A stretch of DNA of 64,000 nucleotides. Origin: Methylobacterium sp. Leaf104. Its GTDB lineage: Bacteria > Pseudomonadota > Alphaproteobacteria > Rhizobiales > Beijerinckiaceae. The translations under genes were made by a program, and so were the position numbers. The notes beneath the pieces are model-generated. The model ran no database searches. It saw nothing but the letters and a program-made list of their open reading frames with translations, and had not been told where the DNA came from. The stretch covers positions 2,105-66,104 of the forward strand of contig NZ_LMMZ01000037.1 in NCBI RefSeq assembly GCF_001422885.1. Reading direction: 5' to 3'. Of the stretch, positions 56,683-64,000 are shown piece after piece (the stretch's first letter is position 1; the number at the start of each line of letters is the position of its first letter).

Positions 56683-58095
56683 TTGCTTCACGTTTCGACC
56701 CGCGGCGCCGCGGCGCCCCTCAGCTTTTCCGATGCCCTGCTCGCCGGGCTCGCCCGAGACGGCGGCCTCTACGTGCCCGAGACCTGGCCGCAGATCGCCG
56801 CGCCGACGATCGCTGGGCTTGCGGGCCTGCGCTACGCCGACGCCGCCAAGACCGTCCTGCGCCCCCTCATCGATGGAGAGATCGCCGACGCGGACCTCGA
56901 TCGGATAATCGAAGAGGCCTACGCCACCTTCCGGCACCCGGCCGTCTGTCCGCTCACTCAGCTCGACGACAATCTGTTCCTGCTGGAGCTCTTTCACGGC
57001 CCGACGCTCGCGTTCAAGGACGTGGCCATGCAGCTGCTCGGGCGGCTGATGGATCACGTCCTGCGGGCGCGCGGCACGCGGGCCACCATCGTGGGCGCCA
57101 CCTCCGGCGACACCGGCAGCGCCGCAGTCGAAGCCTTCCGCGGCCTCGATCAGGTCGACATCTTCATCCTGTTCCCGGAAGGGCGGGTCTCCGAGGTCCA
57201 GCGTCGTCAGATGACCTCCGTGGGCGCGCACAACGTCCACGCCATCGCCATCGACGGCAACTTCGACGATTGCCAGAACATCGTCAAAGCCCTGTTTCAG
57301 CACGCCGATTTCGCCGACGACGTGCGGCTGTCGGGCGTGAATTCGATCAACTGGGCCCGGGTCGCCGCCCAAGCGGTCTACTACTTCACCTCCGCGGTGG
57401 CGCTCGGTGCGCCGCACCGCCCGGTATCGTTCGCGGTTCCAACGGGAAATTTCGGCGACATTCTCGCCGGCTGGGTCGCTAAGCGCATGGGCCTGGGCAT
57501 CGAGCGCCTGATGATCGGGACCAACGCCAACGACATCCTGGCACGGACCCTGGAGCACGGCGCCTACGAGGTGCGCGGCGTACAGCCGACCACCTCCCCT
57601 TCCATGGACATTCAGATCTCTTCGAACTTCGAGCGCCTGCTGTTCGAGGCCCTCGGCCGTGACTCTTCCAGCCTCGGGCGGCTCATGTCCGGCCTGAAGC
57701 AGTCGGGCGGCTTCCACCTCGATCCGACAGTCCTCGAGACCGTTCGGGCGGAATTTGATGCAGCCGCCGTCTTCGAGCCGGAGGTGATGGCCGAAATCGC
57801 CCGGACCCACGCGGAGACCGGGCACGTCATCGATCCGCACAGCGCCATCGGGGTGCACGCGGCGCGCACGCTTCTGCGCCAAGATCCGCACACCCCGGTC
57901 GTGGCGCTCGCCACTGCGCACGCGGCCAAGTTTCCCGACGCGGTCGCGAAGGCGATCGGCGGTCGACGGCCCGAATTACCGCCGCATCTCGCCGACCTGA
58001 TGGACCGCAAGGAGACCTTCTCGCGCGTGGCCAACGATCAGGCTGCGGTCGAGACCTTCATCCGTGAGCGCGCCCGCATCACCAAGGGAGCGTGA
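56683..58095 (+). CDS. thrC: Threonine synthase
   Basis: A 470-residue PLP enzyme converting O-phosphohomoserine to threonine. The PLP lysine is in HGPTLAFKDVAMQ, and the phosphate loop GATSGDTGSAAVEAF follows. The start is TTG at 56683, with CCGGAGG at good spacing and the conserved LHVSTRG N terminus immediately after; no ATG serves. It is followed 6 bases later by an M16 peptidase gene, a pairing often seen in Rhizobiales. Confidence 0.95.
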   Translation: MLHVSTRGAAAPLSFSDALLAGLARDGGLYVPETWPQIAAPTIAGLAGLRYADAAKTVLRPLIDGEIADADLDRIIEEAYATFRHPAVCPLTQLDDNLFLLELFHGPTLAFKDVAMQLLGRLMDHVLRARGTRATIVGATSGDTGSAAVEAFRGLDQVDIFILFPEGRVSEVQRRQMTSVGAHNVHAIAIDGNFDDCQNIVKALFQHADFADDVRLSGVNSINWARVAAQAVYYFTSAVALGAPHRPVSFAVPTGNFGDILAGWVAKRMGLGIERLMIGTNANDILARTLEHGAYEVRGVQPTTSPSMDIQISSNFERLLFEALGRDSSSLGRLMSGLKQSGGFHLDPTVLETVRAEFDAAAVFEPEVMAEIARTHAETGHVIDPHSAIGVHAARTLLRQDPHTPVVALATAHAAKFPDAVAKAIGGRRPELPPHLADLMDRKETFSRVANDQAAVETFIRERARITKGA

Positions 58096-58101
58096 CCGCT
58101 C

Positions 58102-59397
58102 ATGAACCAGCATTTCGCCACGCATGGCGCCTCGCCTGATCTCAAGATCACCAAGCTCGACAACGGGGTCACCGTTGTCACCGAGGCGATGCCGGGCGTG
58201 GCGACGGCGACCCTGGGCGTCTGGGTCGGCGCCGGTTCGCGCCACGAGCGCGCCGATGAAGGCGGGCTCAGCCATCTCATCGAGCACATGGCCTTCAAAG
58301 GTACGAAGACCCGCTCCGCCCGCCGCATCGCCGAGGACATCGAGAATGTCGGTGGCGACATCAATGCAGCCACGAGCGCCGAGGGCACGAGCTACACCGC
58401 GCGCGTGCTGGGCGAAGATGCCGGCGTCGCCCTCGACGTCATCGGCGACATCCTCACCGACTCCGTCTTCGATGCCGGCGAACTCGCCCGCGAGAAGAGC
58501 GTGATCCTGCAGGAACATGCGGCGATCGAGGATACCCCCGACGACGTCGTCTACGAGGCCTTCACCGAAGCAGCGTTCCCCGATCAGCCGATGGGACGGC
58601 CGATCATCGGCACGCCCGAGACCATCAACAGCTTCGACCGCAAAGCGATCGAGGCCTACATCGCACGGGAATACACCCCCGACCGCATCGTGCTCGCCGC
58701 AGCCGGCGCCATCGGGCACGACCGCATCGTCGAGTCGGCAGTGCACTACTTCGGCGCCATGAAGCCGAGCCAGGCGCCGGAGACCGTGCCCGGGATCTAC
58801 GGCGGTGGCGAGAAGCGGCTGCCGAAGAAGCTGGAGCAGGCCAACGTCGTCCTCGGCCTGCCAGGGCTGTCGTTCCGCGACGACGATTATTACGCCCTGC
58901 ACATCTTCGCGCAGGTGCTCGGCGGGGGCCTGACCTCGCGCCTGTGGCACGAAGTACGCGAGACCCGCGGCCTCGCCTACGAGATCCAGTCCTTCCACTG
59001 GGCGTTCTACGATTGCGGCCTGTTCGGCATCGGCGCCGGCACCTCGGGGGGCGACCTCGCGGAACTGATCGACGTGACGCTGGCGACCACCATCCGCGCC
59101 GCGGCGGACGCCGACACCATCGAGATCGCCCGCGCCAAGGCGCAGCTGAAGGTGGCTCTGCTCTCCGCTCTGGAGACGCCCGGCGGCCGCATCGAGCGCA
59201 ATGCCCGGCAGATCCTGGCTTGGGGACGGGTCATCCCGGCGAGCGAGGTCATCGCGAAAGTGGATGCGGTAACCGTGGACGACGTCCGCCTGGCCGGTCA
59301 GCGCCTCCTGAAGGGTGCCCCCACCCTGGCCGCCATCGGCCCCATCAAGAAGCTTCCCACCCTCGATCGCATCAAGGCGACGTTGAAGGCGGCCTGA
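58102..59397 (+). CDS. M16 family zinc metallopeptidase, processing-peptidase-like
   Basis: A 431-residue pitrilysin-family peptidase. The inverted zinc motif HLIEHMAFKG (HxxEH) is intact, with the downstream glutamate in the IEDTPDDVVYEAF region. The C-terminal half includes the GGLTSRLWHEVRETRGLAY stretch. These enzymes resemble the beta subunit of mitochondrial processing peptidase. Its substrate is unknown. It forms an operon with thrC. Confidence 0.92.
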   Translation: MNQHFATHGASPDLKITKLDNGVTVVTEAMPGVATATLGVWVGAGSRHERADEGGLSHLIEHMAFKGTKTRSARRIAEDIENVGGDINAATSAEGTSYTARVLGEDAGVALDVIGDILTDSVFDAGELAREKSVILQEHAAIEDTPDDVVYEAFTEAAFPDQPMGRPIIGTPETINSFDRKAIEAYIAREYTPDRIVLAAAGAIGHDRIVESAVHYFGAMKPSQAPETVPGIYGGGEKRLPKKLEQANVVLGLPGLSFRDDDYYALHIFAQVLGGGLTSRLWHEVRETRGLAYEIQSFHWAFYDCGLFGIGAGTSGGDLAELIDVTLATTIRAAADADTIEIARAKAQLKVALLSALETPGGRIERNARQILAWGRVIPASEVIAKVDAVTVDDVRLAGQRLLKGAPTLAAIGPIKKLPTLDRIKATLKAA

Positions 59398-59605
59398 GCT
59401 CGGCCGATGCGGCTTGTTTTGGCCGCAAAGGCGGGCGATCGAAATCGCTCGGCGTCACGGTTCAGAAGCGGTGAACGCCATCGTGCAGGGCGGCCCGTCG
59501 CCTTGCTCGCTGCGGCCCTCACCGATACGACTGGATGCACAGCTGAGCCGTATCCCTTCGCCTGCCTCCGTCGATCATGCCTCGTCCGGCCGGAACACTC
59601 GCCCG

Positions 59606-62503
59606 TTGCGTAGAATCGCCCTCGTCCTCGCCGCCGTCGTCCCGGCCCTTGTCGCGGCGCTGCTCTCTGCGCTGATCGTCAGCGGTCCGGCGCATGCCGT
59701 CGAGGCCGTGCGCGTCACTCTCGATGCGCCCGCCATCGACTTGACGCCGATGATCGAGCGCTATCGTTCGGACGGCGACCTGATTCAGATTTCCACTGCC
59801 CCTGGCAAGGACGGCATCGTCCGTCGCATCGTCGTGAAGGCCCGCGAGACCGGAGCCCGGCCCGATTGGATGGTGTTCGCGCTCACGAACGATACCGACG
59901 AGCAGGTCGACCGTGTCCTCGTCGCTCCGCACTTCCGCCTCGTCGGCTCGGGCGTGATCTGGCCGGATCTCGGCGGCTCACGCATCGCGGCCATCACGGC
60001 GAGTCAGGGCATCCGGCCAGAGCGGGACGAAAATCCGGAAGCGGATCAGTTCGTCATCACGCTCGATCCCGGCGCGACGGTCACCTACGTGGCCGAGTTG
60101 CGCGGCCCCAACATCCCCCAGGTCTATCTCTGGGACCAGGAAGCCTACCGCAAGAAATCGACCGGTCTGACGCTCTACAAGGGCATCATCATCGGCATCG
60201 CCGGCCTGCTCGCCCTTTTCCTGACGATCATCTTCGTGGTGAAGGGCGCAATCATCTTCCCCGCCGCCGCATCCCTGGCCTGGGCCGTACTGGCCTATGC
60301 CTCCATCGATTTCGGCTTCCTGCAACGCGTCTTTCCCATCACCGAAGTGGCCGAACGGGTCTATCGCGCTTCGACCGAAGCGGTCCTCGGCGCGACGCTG
60401 CTGGTCTTTCTGTTCGCCTATCTCAACCTCAGCCGCTGGCACGTTCGCTACAGCCACGTGGCGATCATCTGGCTGCTGTTCCTCGCCTGCCTCGTCGGCC
60501 TCGCGGTGTTCGACCCGCCGGTCGCCGCGGGCGTTGCCCGGATCTCGATCGCGGCGGTGGCCGGTGTCGGCCTGCTGCTGATCGTCTATCTCGCGGCCCA
60601 TAACGGCTACGACCGGGCCATCCTGCTGGTTCCGACCTGGTGCTTGCTCCTCGTCTGGGTCGTGGCCGCGGGCTTTGCGATCACGGGGCAGATCGGCAGC
60701 GACCTCGTGCAGCCCGCCCTGATCGGCGGCCTCGTCCTCATCGTCATGCTGATCGGCTTCACGGTCATGCAGCACGCCTTCGCGGGCGGCGGGCTGACCC
60801 ATGCCCTGGTCTCCGATACCGAGCGCCGCGCCCTCGCCCTTACCGGCGCCGGTGACGTGGTGTTCGACTGGGACGTGCCGGGCGACCGAGTCTTCGCCGG
60901 CCAGGAGATCGAGGGACAGCTCGGTCTGAAGCGCGGCGCCCTGGAAGGGCCGGCGGCGAATTGGCTCGCCCTCGTCCATCCCTTCGACGTCGAGCGCTAC
61001 TCAGCGGCCCTGGATACGGTCATTGAAGAGCGCCGCGGCCGCATCGTCCATGACTTCCGTCTGCGTTCCACCGCCGGCCCGTACTACTGGTACCGCCTCA
61101 AGGCGAGGCCGGTGATCGGCTCGGACGGCGAGGTGATCCGCGTCGTCGGCACGATCAGCGACGTCACCGAGGTGAAGACGGCCGAGGAGCGTCTGCTCCA
61201 CGACGCGGTCCATGACAGCCTCACCGGATTGCCGAACCGCGAACTCTTCTACGATCGCCTCGACGCGGCCCTGGCCTTCGCCAGCCAGGATCCGCGCCTG
61301 CGCCCGACGACGATCGTCCTCGACATCGATCGGTTCAAGGCGATCAACGACGCCATCGGGCTGTCGGCCGGCGATTCGATCCTGCTGACGCTCTCACGTC
61401 GCCTCGGACGCCTGCTCCGACCGCAGGATACTCTGGCCCGGGTTGCCGGCGACGAGTTCGCGCTGATCCTGTTGTCCGAGCGCGAGCCCGACCGCATCCT
61501 CGCCTTCGCGGAGATGATCCGCAAAGCCATCGCGACGCCCATCACCTATGCCGATCGTGAAATCTTCCTGACAGTCTCGGTCGGTCTCGCCCTTCACGAG
61601 GGCGCCGCCAACCTGAAGCGCGAGGAGGTGTTCAAGAACGCCGAGATGGCCATGATCCAGGCCAAGCGCGGCGGTGGCGATCGTACGGAGGTCTTCCGCG
61701 CCACCATGCGCAACGAGCGCAGCGACCGGCTGATGCTGGAGGTCGACCTACGCCGGTCCCTCGATCGTAACGAGATGAAGGTCCTGTTCCAGCCGATCGT
61801 TCGCCTGGAAGATCGCACGGTCGCGGGCTTCGAGACCCTCCTGCGCTGGGATCATCCCAAGCTCGGCCGCATCGGACCCGCCACCTTCCTGCCGATCGCG
61901 GAAGAAAGCGGCTTCATCGTCAACCTCGGCATCTTCGCCCTCGAGCGCACGGCCCTGGAACTGGCTGCCTGGCAACGGTCCCTCGACGTGGACCCGCCGA
62001 TCTTCGCCTCCGTCAACGTTTCCTCGCGCCAGCTTCTGCGCCACGATCTGCTGCACGACGTGAAGACAATCCTCGCCCGCTCCGGTGTGATCCCCGGCTC
62101 GCTGAAGCTGGAGATGACCGAGAGCCTGGTCATGGAGAATCCCGAATACGCGGCACAGATGCTCCACCGCATCCACGACCTCGGTGCGGGCCTGTCCCTC
62201 GACGATTTCGGCACCGGCTACTCGGCGTTGTCCTACCTGCAGCGCTTCCCCTTCGACACGATCAAGATCGATCAGTCATTCGTGCGTCAGATCGCGACGG
62301 GGCAGACGGCGATCCTCCGCTCCATCGTGAAGATGGCTCAGGAGCTTGGATTGTCGATCGTCGCCGAAGGCGCCGAGTCGGAAGTCGACACCCAGATCCT
62401 GTTCGAGCTGGGCTGCGACTATGCTCAAGGCTTTGCCTTCGGAGAACCGATGTCGATGCTCCAGGCCAGGCAGTTGCTCGGTGCGGCGCCGGAAGCCGCC
62501 TGA
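59606..62503 (+). CDS. Membrane GGDEF-EAL protein with PAS domain, cyclic di-GMP signalling
   Basis: A protein of about 965 residues. A signal peptide (ALVAALLSALIVSGPAHA) is followed by a periplasmic domain (to about residue 180), about seven membrane segments (7TM-DISM-like), a PAS domain, a GGDEF domain (AGDEF, D616) and an EAL domain (ETLLRW, E743; then DDFGTGYSALSYLQRF). The EAL domain keeps its main catalytic residues despite ETL for EAL, so phosphodiesterase activity is expected; AGDEF may still be an active cyclase. TTG at 59606 is used, as no ATG lies suitably upstream. Confidence 0.88.
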   Translation: MRRIALVLAAVVPALVAALLSALIVSGPAHAVEAVRVTLDAPAIDLTPMIERYRSDGDLIQISTAPGKDGIVRRIVVKARETGARPDWMVFALTNDTDEQVDRVLVAPHFRLVGSGVIWPDLGGSRIAAITASQGIRPERDENPEADQFVITLDPGATVTYVAELRGPNIPQVYLWDQEAYRKKSTGLTLYKGIIIGIAGLLALFLTIIFVVKGAIIFPAAASLAWAVLAYASIDFGFLQRVFPITEVAERVYRASTEAVLGATLLVFLFAYLNLSRWHVRYSHVAIIWLLFLACLVGLAVFDPPVAAGVARISIAAVAGVGLLLIVYLAAHNGYDRAILLVPTWCLLLVWVVAAGFAITGQIGSDLVQPALIGGLVLIVMLIGFTVMQHAFAGGGLTHALVSDTERRALALTGAGDVVFDWDVPGDRVFAGQEIEGQLGLKRGALEGPAANWLALVHPFDVERYSAALDTVIEERRGRIVHDFRLRSTAGPYYWYRLKARPVIGSDGEVIRVVGTISDVTEVKTAEERLLHDAVHDSLTGLPNRELFYDRLDAALAFASQDPRLRPTTIVLDIDRFKAINDAIGLSAGDSILLTLSRRLGRLLRPQDTLARVAGDEFALILLSEREPDRILAFAEMIRKAIATPITYADREIFLTVSVGLALHEGAANLKREEVFKNAEMAMIQAKRGGGDRTEVFRATMRNERSDRLMLEVDLRRSLDRNEMKVLFQPIVRLEDRTVAGFETLLRWDHPKLGRIGPATFLPIAEESGFIVNLGIFALERTALELAAWQRSLDVDPPIFASVNVSSRQLLRHDLLHDVKTILARSGVIPGSLKLEMTESLVMENPEYAAQMLHRIHDLGAGLSLDDFGTGYSALSYLQRFPFDTIKIDQSFVRQIATGQTAILRSIVKMAQELGLSIVAEGAESEVDTQILFELGCDYAQGFAFGEPMSMLQARQLLGAAPEAA

Positions 62504-62558
62504 GAGAGATCGACGGGATGCTCGCATCCTGCGGCATTCGCTTAAACCTCCCTTAACC

Positions 62559-62990
62559 ATGATCCCCCATTCTCAGCCTCGAGTTGATGTGTGGGCGGCA
62601 GGGCGCGATGCGCTGGCCGAGGGAGATGGCGTCATGGCGCAGGCAGCGTTGCGGATCGTGGATGACGAGATCGACACCGGCCTCGTCCGGCGTTTGATGG
62701 CGCGCCCGCTCCGCACAGCTCCCGAACCGGCGCCGATCGTTCCGGACGCTCCAGTTCGCCCGGTGCCCGCGACCGAAGCGATGCCGGCATCTGCGTCAGG
62801 CGAGGTGTCCCGACTGAAGGCCGAGGTCATGGTGATGAAGGCCGTCCTTGGGGCCGAGCGGCGTGAGTCGGAGCGTCTCCGGGCCTGCATCAGCCGCATC
62901 GACGGCGCCGAGCCGCTGTCTCCGGAAGCCCAGGCGGTTCGCGACCGCTGGGCGGCTCTCGTCGACCATCTGCTCAACGAACCGCGCTGA
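62559..62990 (+). CDS. Hypothetical protein with C-terminal coiled-coil-like helix
   Basis: A 143-residue protein. The N-terminal third (LRIVDDEIDTGLVRRLMARP) is followed by a proline/alanine-rich linker and a charged helix (EVSRLKAEVMVMKAVLGAER). No family was recognised. The ATG at 62559 lies after TTAACC; a later ATG at 62634 is possible. It begins 56 bases after the GGDEF-EAL gene, perhaps in the same transcript. Confidence 0.55.
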   Translation: MIPHSQPRVDVWAAGRDALAEGDGVMAQAALRIVDDEIDTGLVRRLMARPLRTAPEPAPIVPDAPVRPVPATEAMPASASGEVSRLKAEVMVMKAVLGAERRESERLRACISRIDGAEPLSPEAQAVRDRWAALVDHLLNEPR

Positions 62991-63058
62991 GACGTGAGGG
63001 TCGTCGCTCGACCCCGCTGAACGCCGCCCGTCCCTTTCCCCACCACTGAAGGACGACC

Positions 63059-64000
63059 ATGAGCGCCCGCTGCTCGCTCGTCGTCAACGGCAAGTCCGTG
63101 CGCGTCTCCACCGGGGATACCCCGATGGAGGCCGCCCTCGCCGATGGGATGATCGCTCCCCTGCCCGGCCCTGGAAGCCAGGGTTCCGGCCCTGCGCCAC
63201 GCCGAGCGCAGAGCCGTGCTCACCGCGGGGAGTCCATCAAGCTCTCGCTGCCTCGAGCGGCGGCGATCGAGCCGCCCTCGCGCCTCGTGCTGCCGAGCCG
63301 TCCGACCGCGGTCCAGAAACGGAGCGGTACGGTCACCGAGTTCATCGCGCTCGGGCCGCACACCTTCCAGGTCGTGGTCACGATCACGCGCCGCCTCGCC
63401 CTGGAGCCGGGCCACGGCGTCGACGTGACTTTCGAGAACTTTGCGCCCGTCACCTTGAGCCCGACCCTGCGCGTCGATGGATCTGCGGAACTCAACGAGC
63501 TGGTCTTTCATATCCATCAGGACCGCGAAGGCTTCGGTCTCGGCCATGAACTGGTCGAGGCGCTGGAGCTCGATCATCCGGTGAAAGTGAAAGGCCCCGT
63601 CGGACGCGGCTTCTATCGAGCCGGTGGCGGACGCCTCGTGCTGGTCGCTTCCGAGACGGGCTTTGCCCCGATCTGGTCGATCGCGCATGCCGCGCGGTAC
63701 ATCGAGCCCGCTCGCGAGATCATCCTCATCGTCGGCGCGCGCAATCCCCTGGACCTCTACATGCGCCCGGCTCTCGACTGGCTGCGCGCGACCGGCGTCA
63801 CCCGGATCGTCACGGTCTCGGACCGGACCCGCCAGCGTCCACCAGAGGTTCGTCCTGGCCCGCTGACCGCTCACCTTCCGTGCCTGCGCAGCACCGATGT
63901 CGTCCACGTCGCCGGCGATGCCTCGACGGTGGGCGCCGTCGAGGTCTTGGCGGCCACGACCGGCGCCCGCTGCCATCCCATTCTGATCGACGCAGGCATC
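63059..64000 (+). CDS. Ferredoxin-reductase-like oxidoreductase with degenerate 2Fe-2S domain (partial)
   Basis: The frame is open from the ATG at 63059 to the window end (314 codons without stop). Residues 1-35 (CSLVVNGKSVRVSTGDTPME) match the start of a plant-type 2Fe-2S ferredoxin domain, but the following CxxxxCxxC cluster site is missing and replaced by a proline/serine/arginine-rich stretch. Then come FAD-domain sequences (GTVTEFIALGPHTFQVVVTI, LRVDGSAELNELVFHI) and an NAD-binding domain (VLVASETGFAPIWSIAHAAR). It should bind FAD and NAD(P)H but not an iron-sulfur cluster in the N-terminal part. Confidence 0.7.
   Translation, partial: MSARCSLVVNGKSVRVSTGDTPMEAALADGMIAPLPGPGSQGSGPAPRRAQSRAHRGESIKLSLPRAAAIEPPSRLVLPSRPTAVQKRSGTVTEFIALGPHTFQVVVTITRRLALEPGHGVDVTFENFAPVTLSPTLRVDGSAELNELVFHIHQDREGFGLGHELVEALELDHPVKVKGPVGRGFYRAGGGRLVLVASETGFAPIWSIAHAARYIEPAREIILIVGARNPLDLYMRPALDWLRATGVTRIVTVSDRTRQRPPEVRPGPLTAHLPCLRSTDVVHVAGDASTVGAVEVLAATTGARCHPILIDAGI

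Noticed and set aside
63059..64000. Suspected frameshift in the last gene
   Set aside because: Codon-by-codon reading shows one continuous open frame to the window end; the gene is truncated by the window, not broken.

Overview
The window is about 64 kb of GC-rich alphaproteobacterial chromosome. It best fits Methylobacterium or Methylorubrum (Hyphomicrobiales). That assignment rests on a complete hopanoid operon beside dxs, an NAD-dependent molybdenum formate dehydrogenase operon (fdsGBACD type), a second FdhF/YdeP-type formate dehydrogenase-like enzyme, an aa3 cytochrome c oxidase cluster and the strong GC bias at third codon positions. No rRNA, tRNA, CRISPR array, complete insertion sequence or prophage was seen. 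Genes are dense, and neighbouring frames often overlap by 1 to 4 bases (ATGA or GTGA).

Layout. 1-129: 3' end of dxs. 292-7171: hpnA-hpnC-hpnD-hpnE-shc-hpnG, which make squalene from farnesyl diphosphate, cyclise it to hopene and begin processing the C35 side chain. 7206-10739: accessory stretch with a DUF6502 gene, a DUF5666 gene, two small membrane-protein genes and a secreted-like small protein; three copies of the inverted repeat GTGGG-N7-CCCAC lie upstream of these units. 11013-13617: two divergent Crp/Fnr-family regulators and two small unknown genes. 14059-22438: a dipeptide/oligopeptide-type ABC transporter with an amidase and a PuuE-like deacetylase-fold protein, a probable uptake-and-hydrolysis pathway for an amide or ureide. 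22531-27440: a PIG-L deacetylase with one glycosyltransferase, facing three more glycosyltransferases, a probable surface glycoconjugate locus. 27640-28060: an AT-rich, apparently non-coding island, followed by an HD-GYP phosphodiesterase. 29546-33800: class II DAHP synthase, a stand-alone sigma region 1.1-like protein and a YdeP-type molybdoenzyme. 33918-40263: gltD and gltB. 40864-41814: a PepSY-like secreted protein. 41884-49053: fdsD, fdhD/fdsC, fdsA, fdsB, fdsG and their LysR regulator. 49367-56117: ctaC-ctaD-ctaB-coxF-ctaG-ctaE-DUF983-surf1. 56200-62990: DUF4864 protein, thrC, an M16 peptidase, a large membrane GGDEF-EAL protein and an unknown protein. 63059-64000: a ferredoxin-reductase-like gene that runs off the window and has lost the ferredoxin cysteines.

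Functional links. The dxs end and hpn genes connect isoprenoid precursor supply to hopanoids. The two formate dehydrogenases and the terminal oxidase fit a methylotroph oxidising C1 units to CO2 and respiring the electrons. GltBD assimilates ammonium. The least explained parts are the GTGGG-N7-CCCAC regulon candidate (9.3-10.2 kb), the AT-rich island, the stand-alone sigma 1.1-like protein and the cysteine-less ferredoxin-reductase fusion. Functions are assigned from motifs read by eye; no database search was run.
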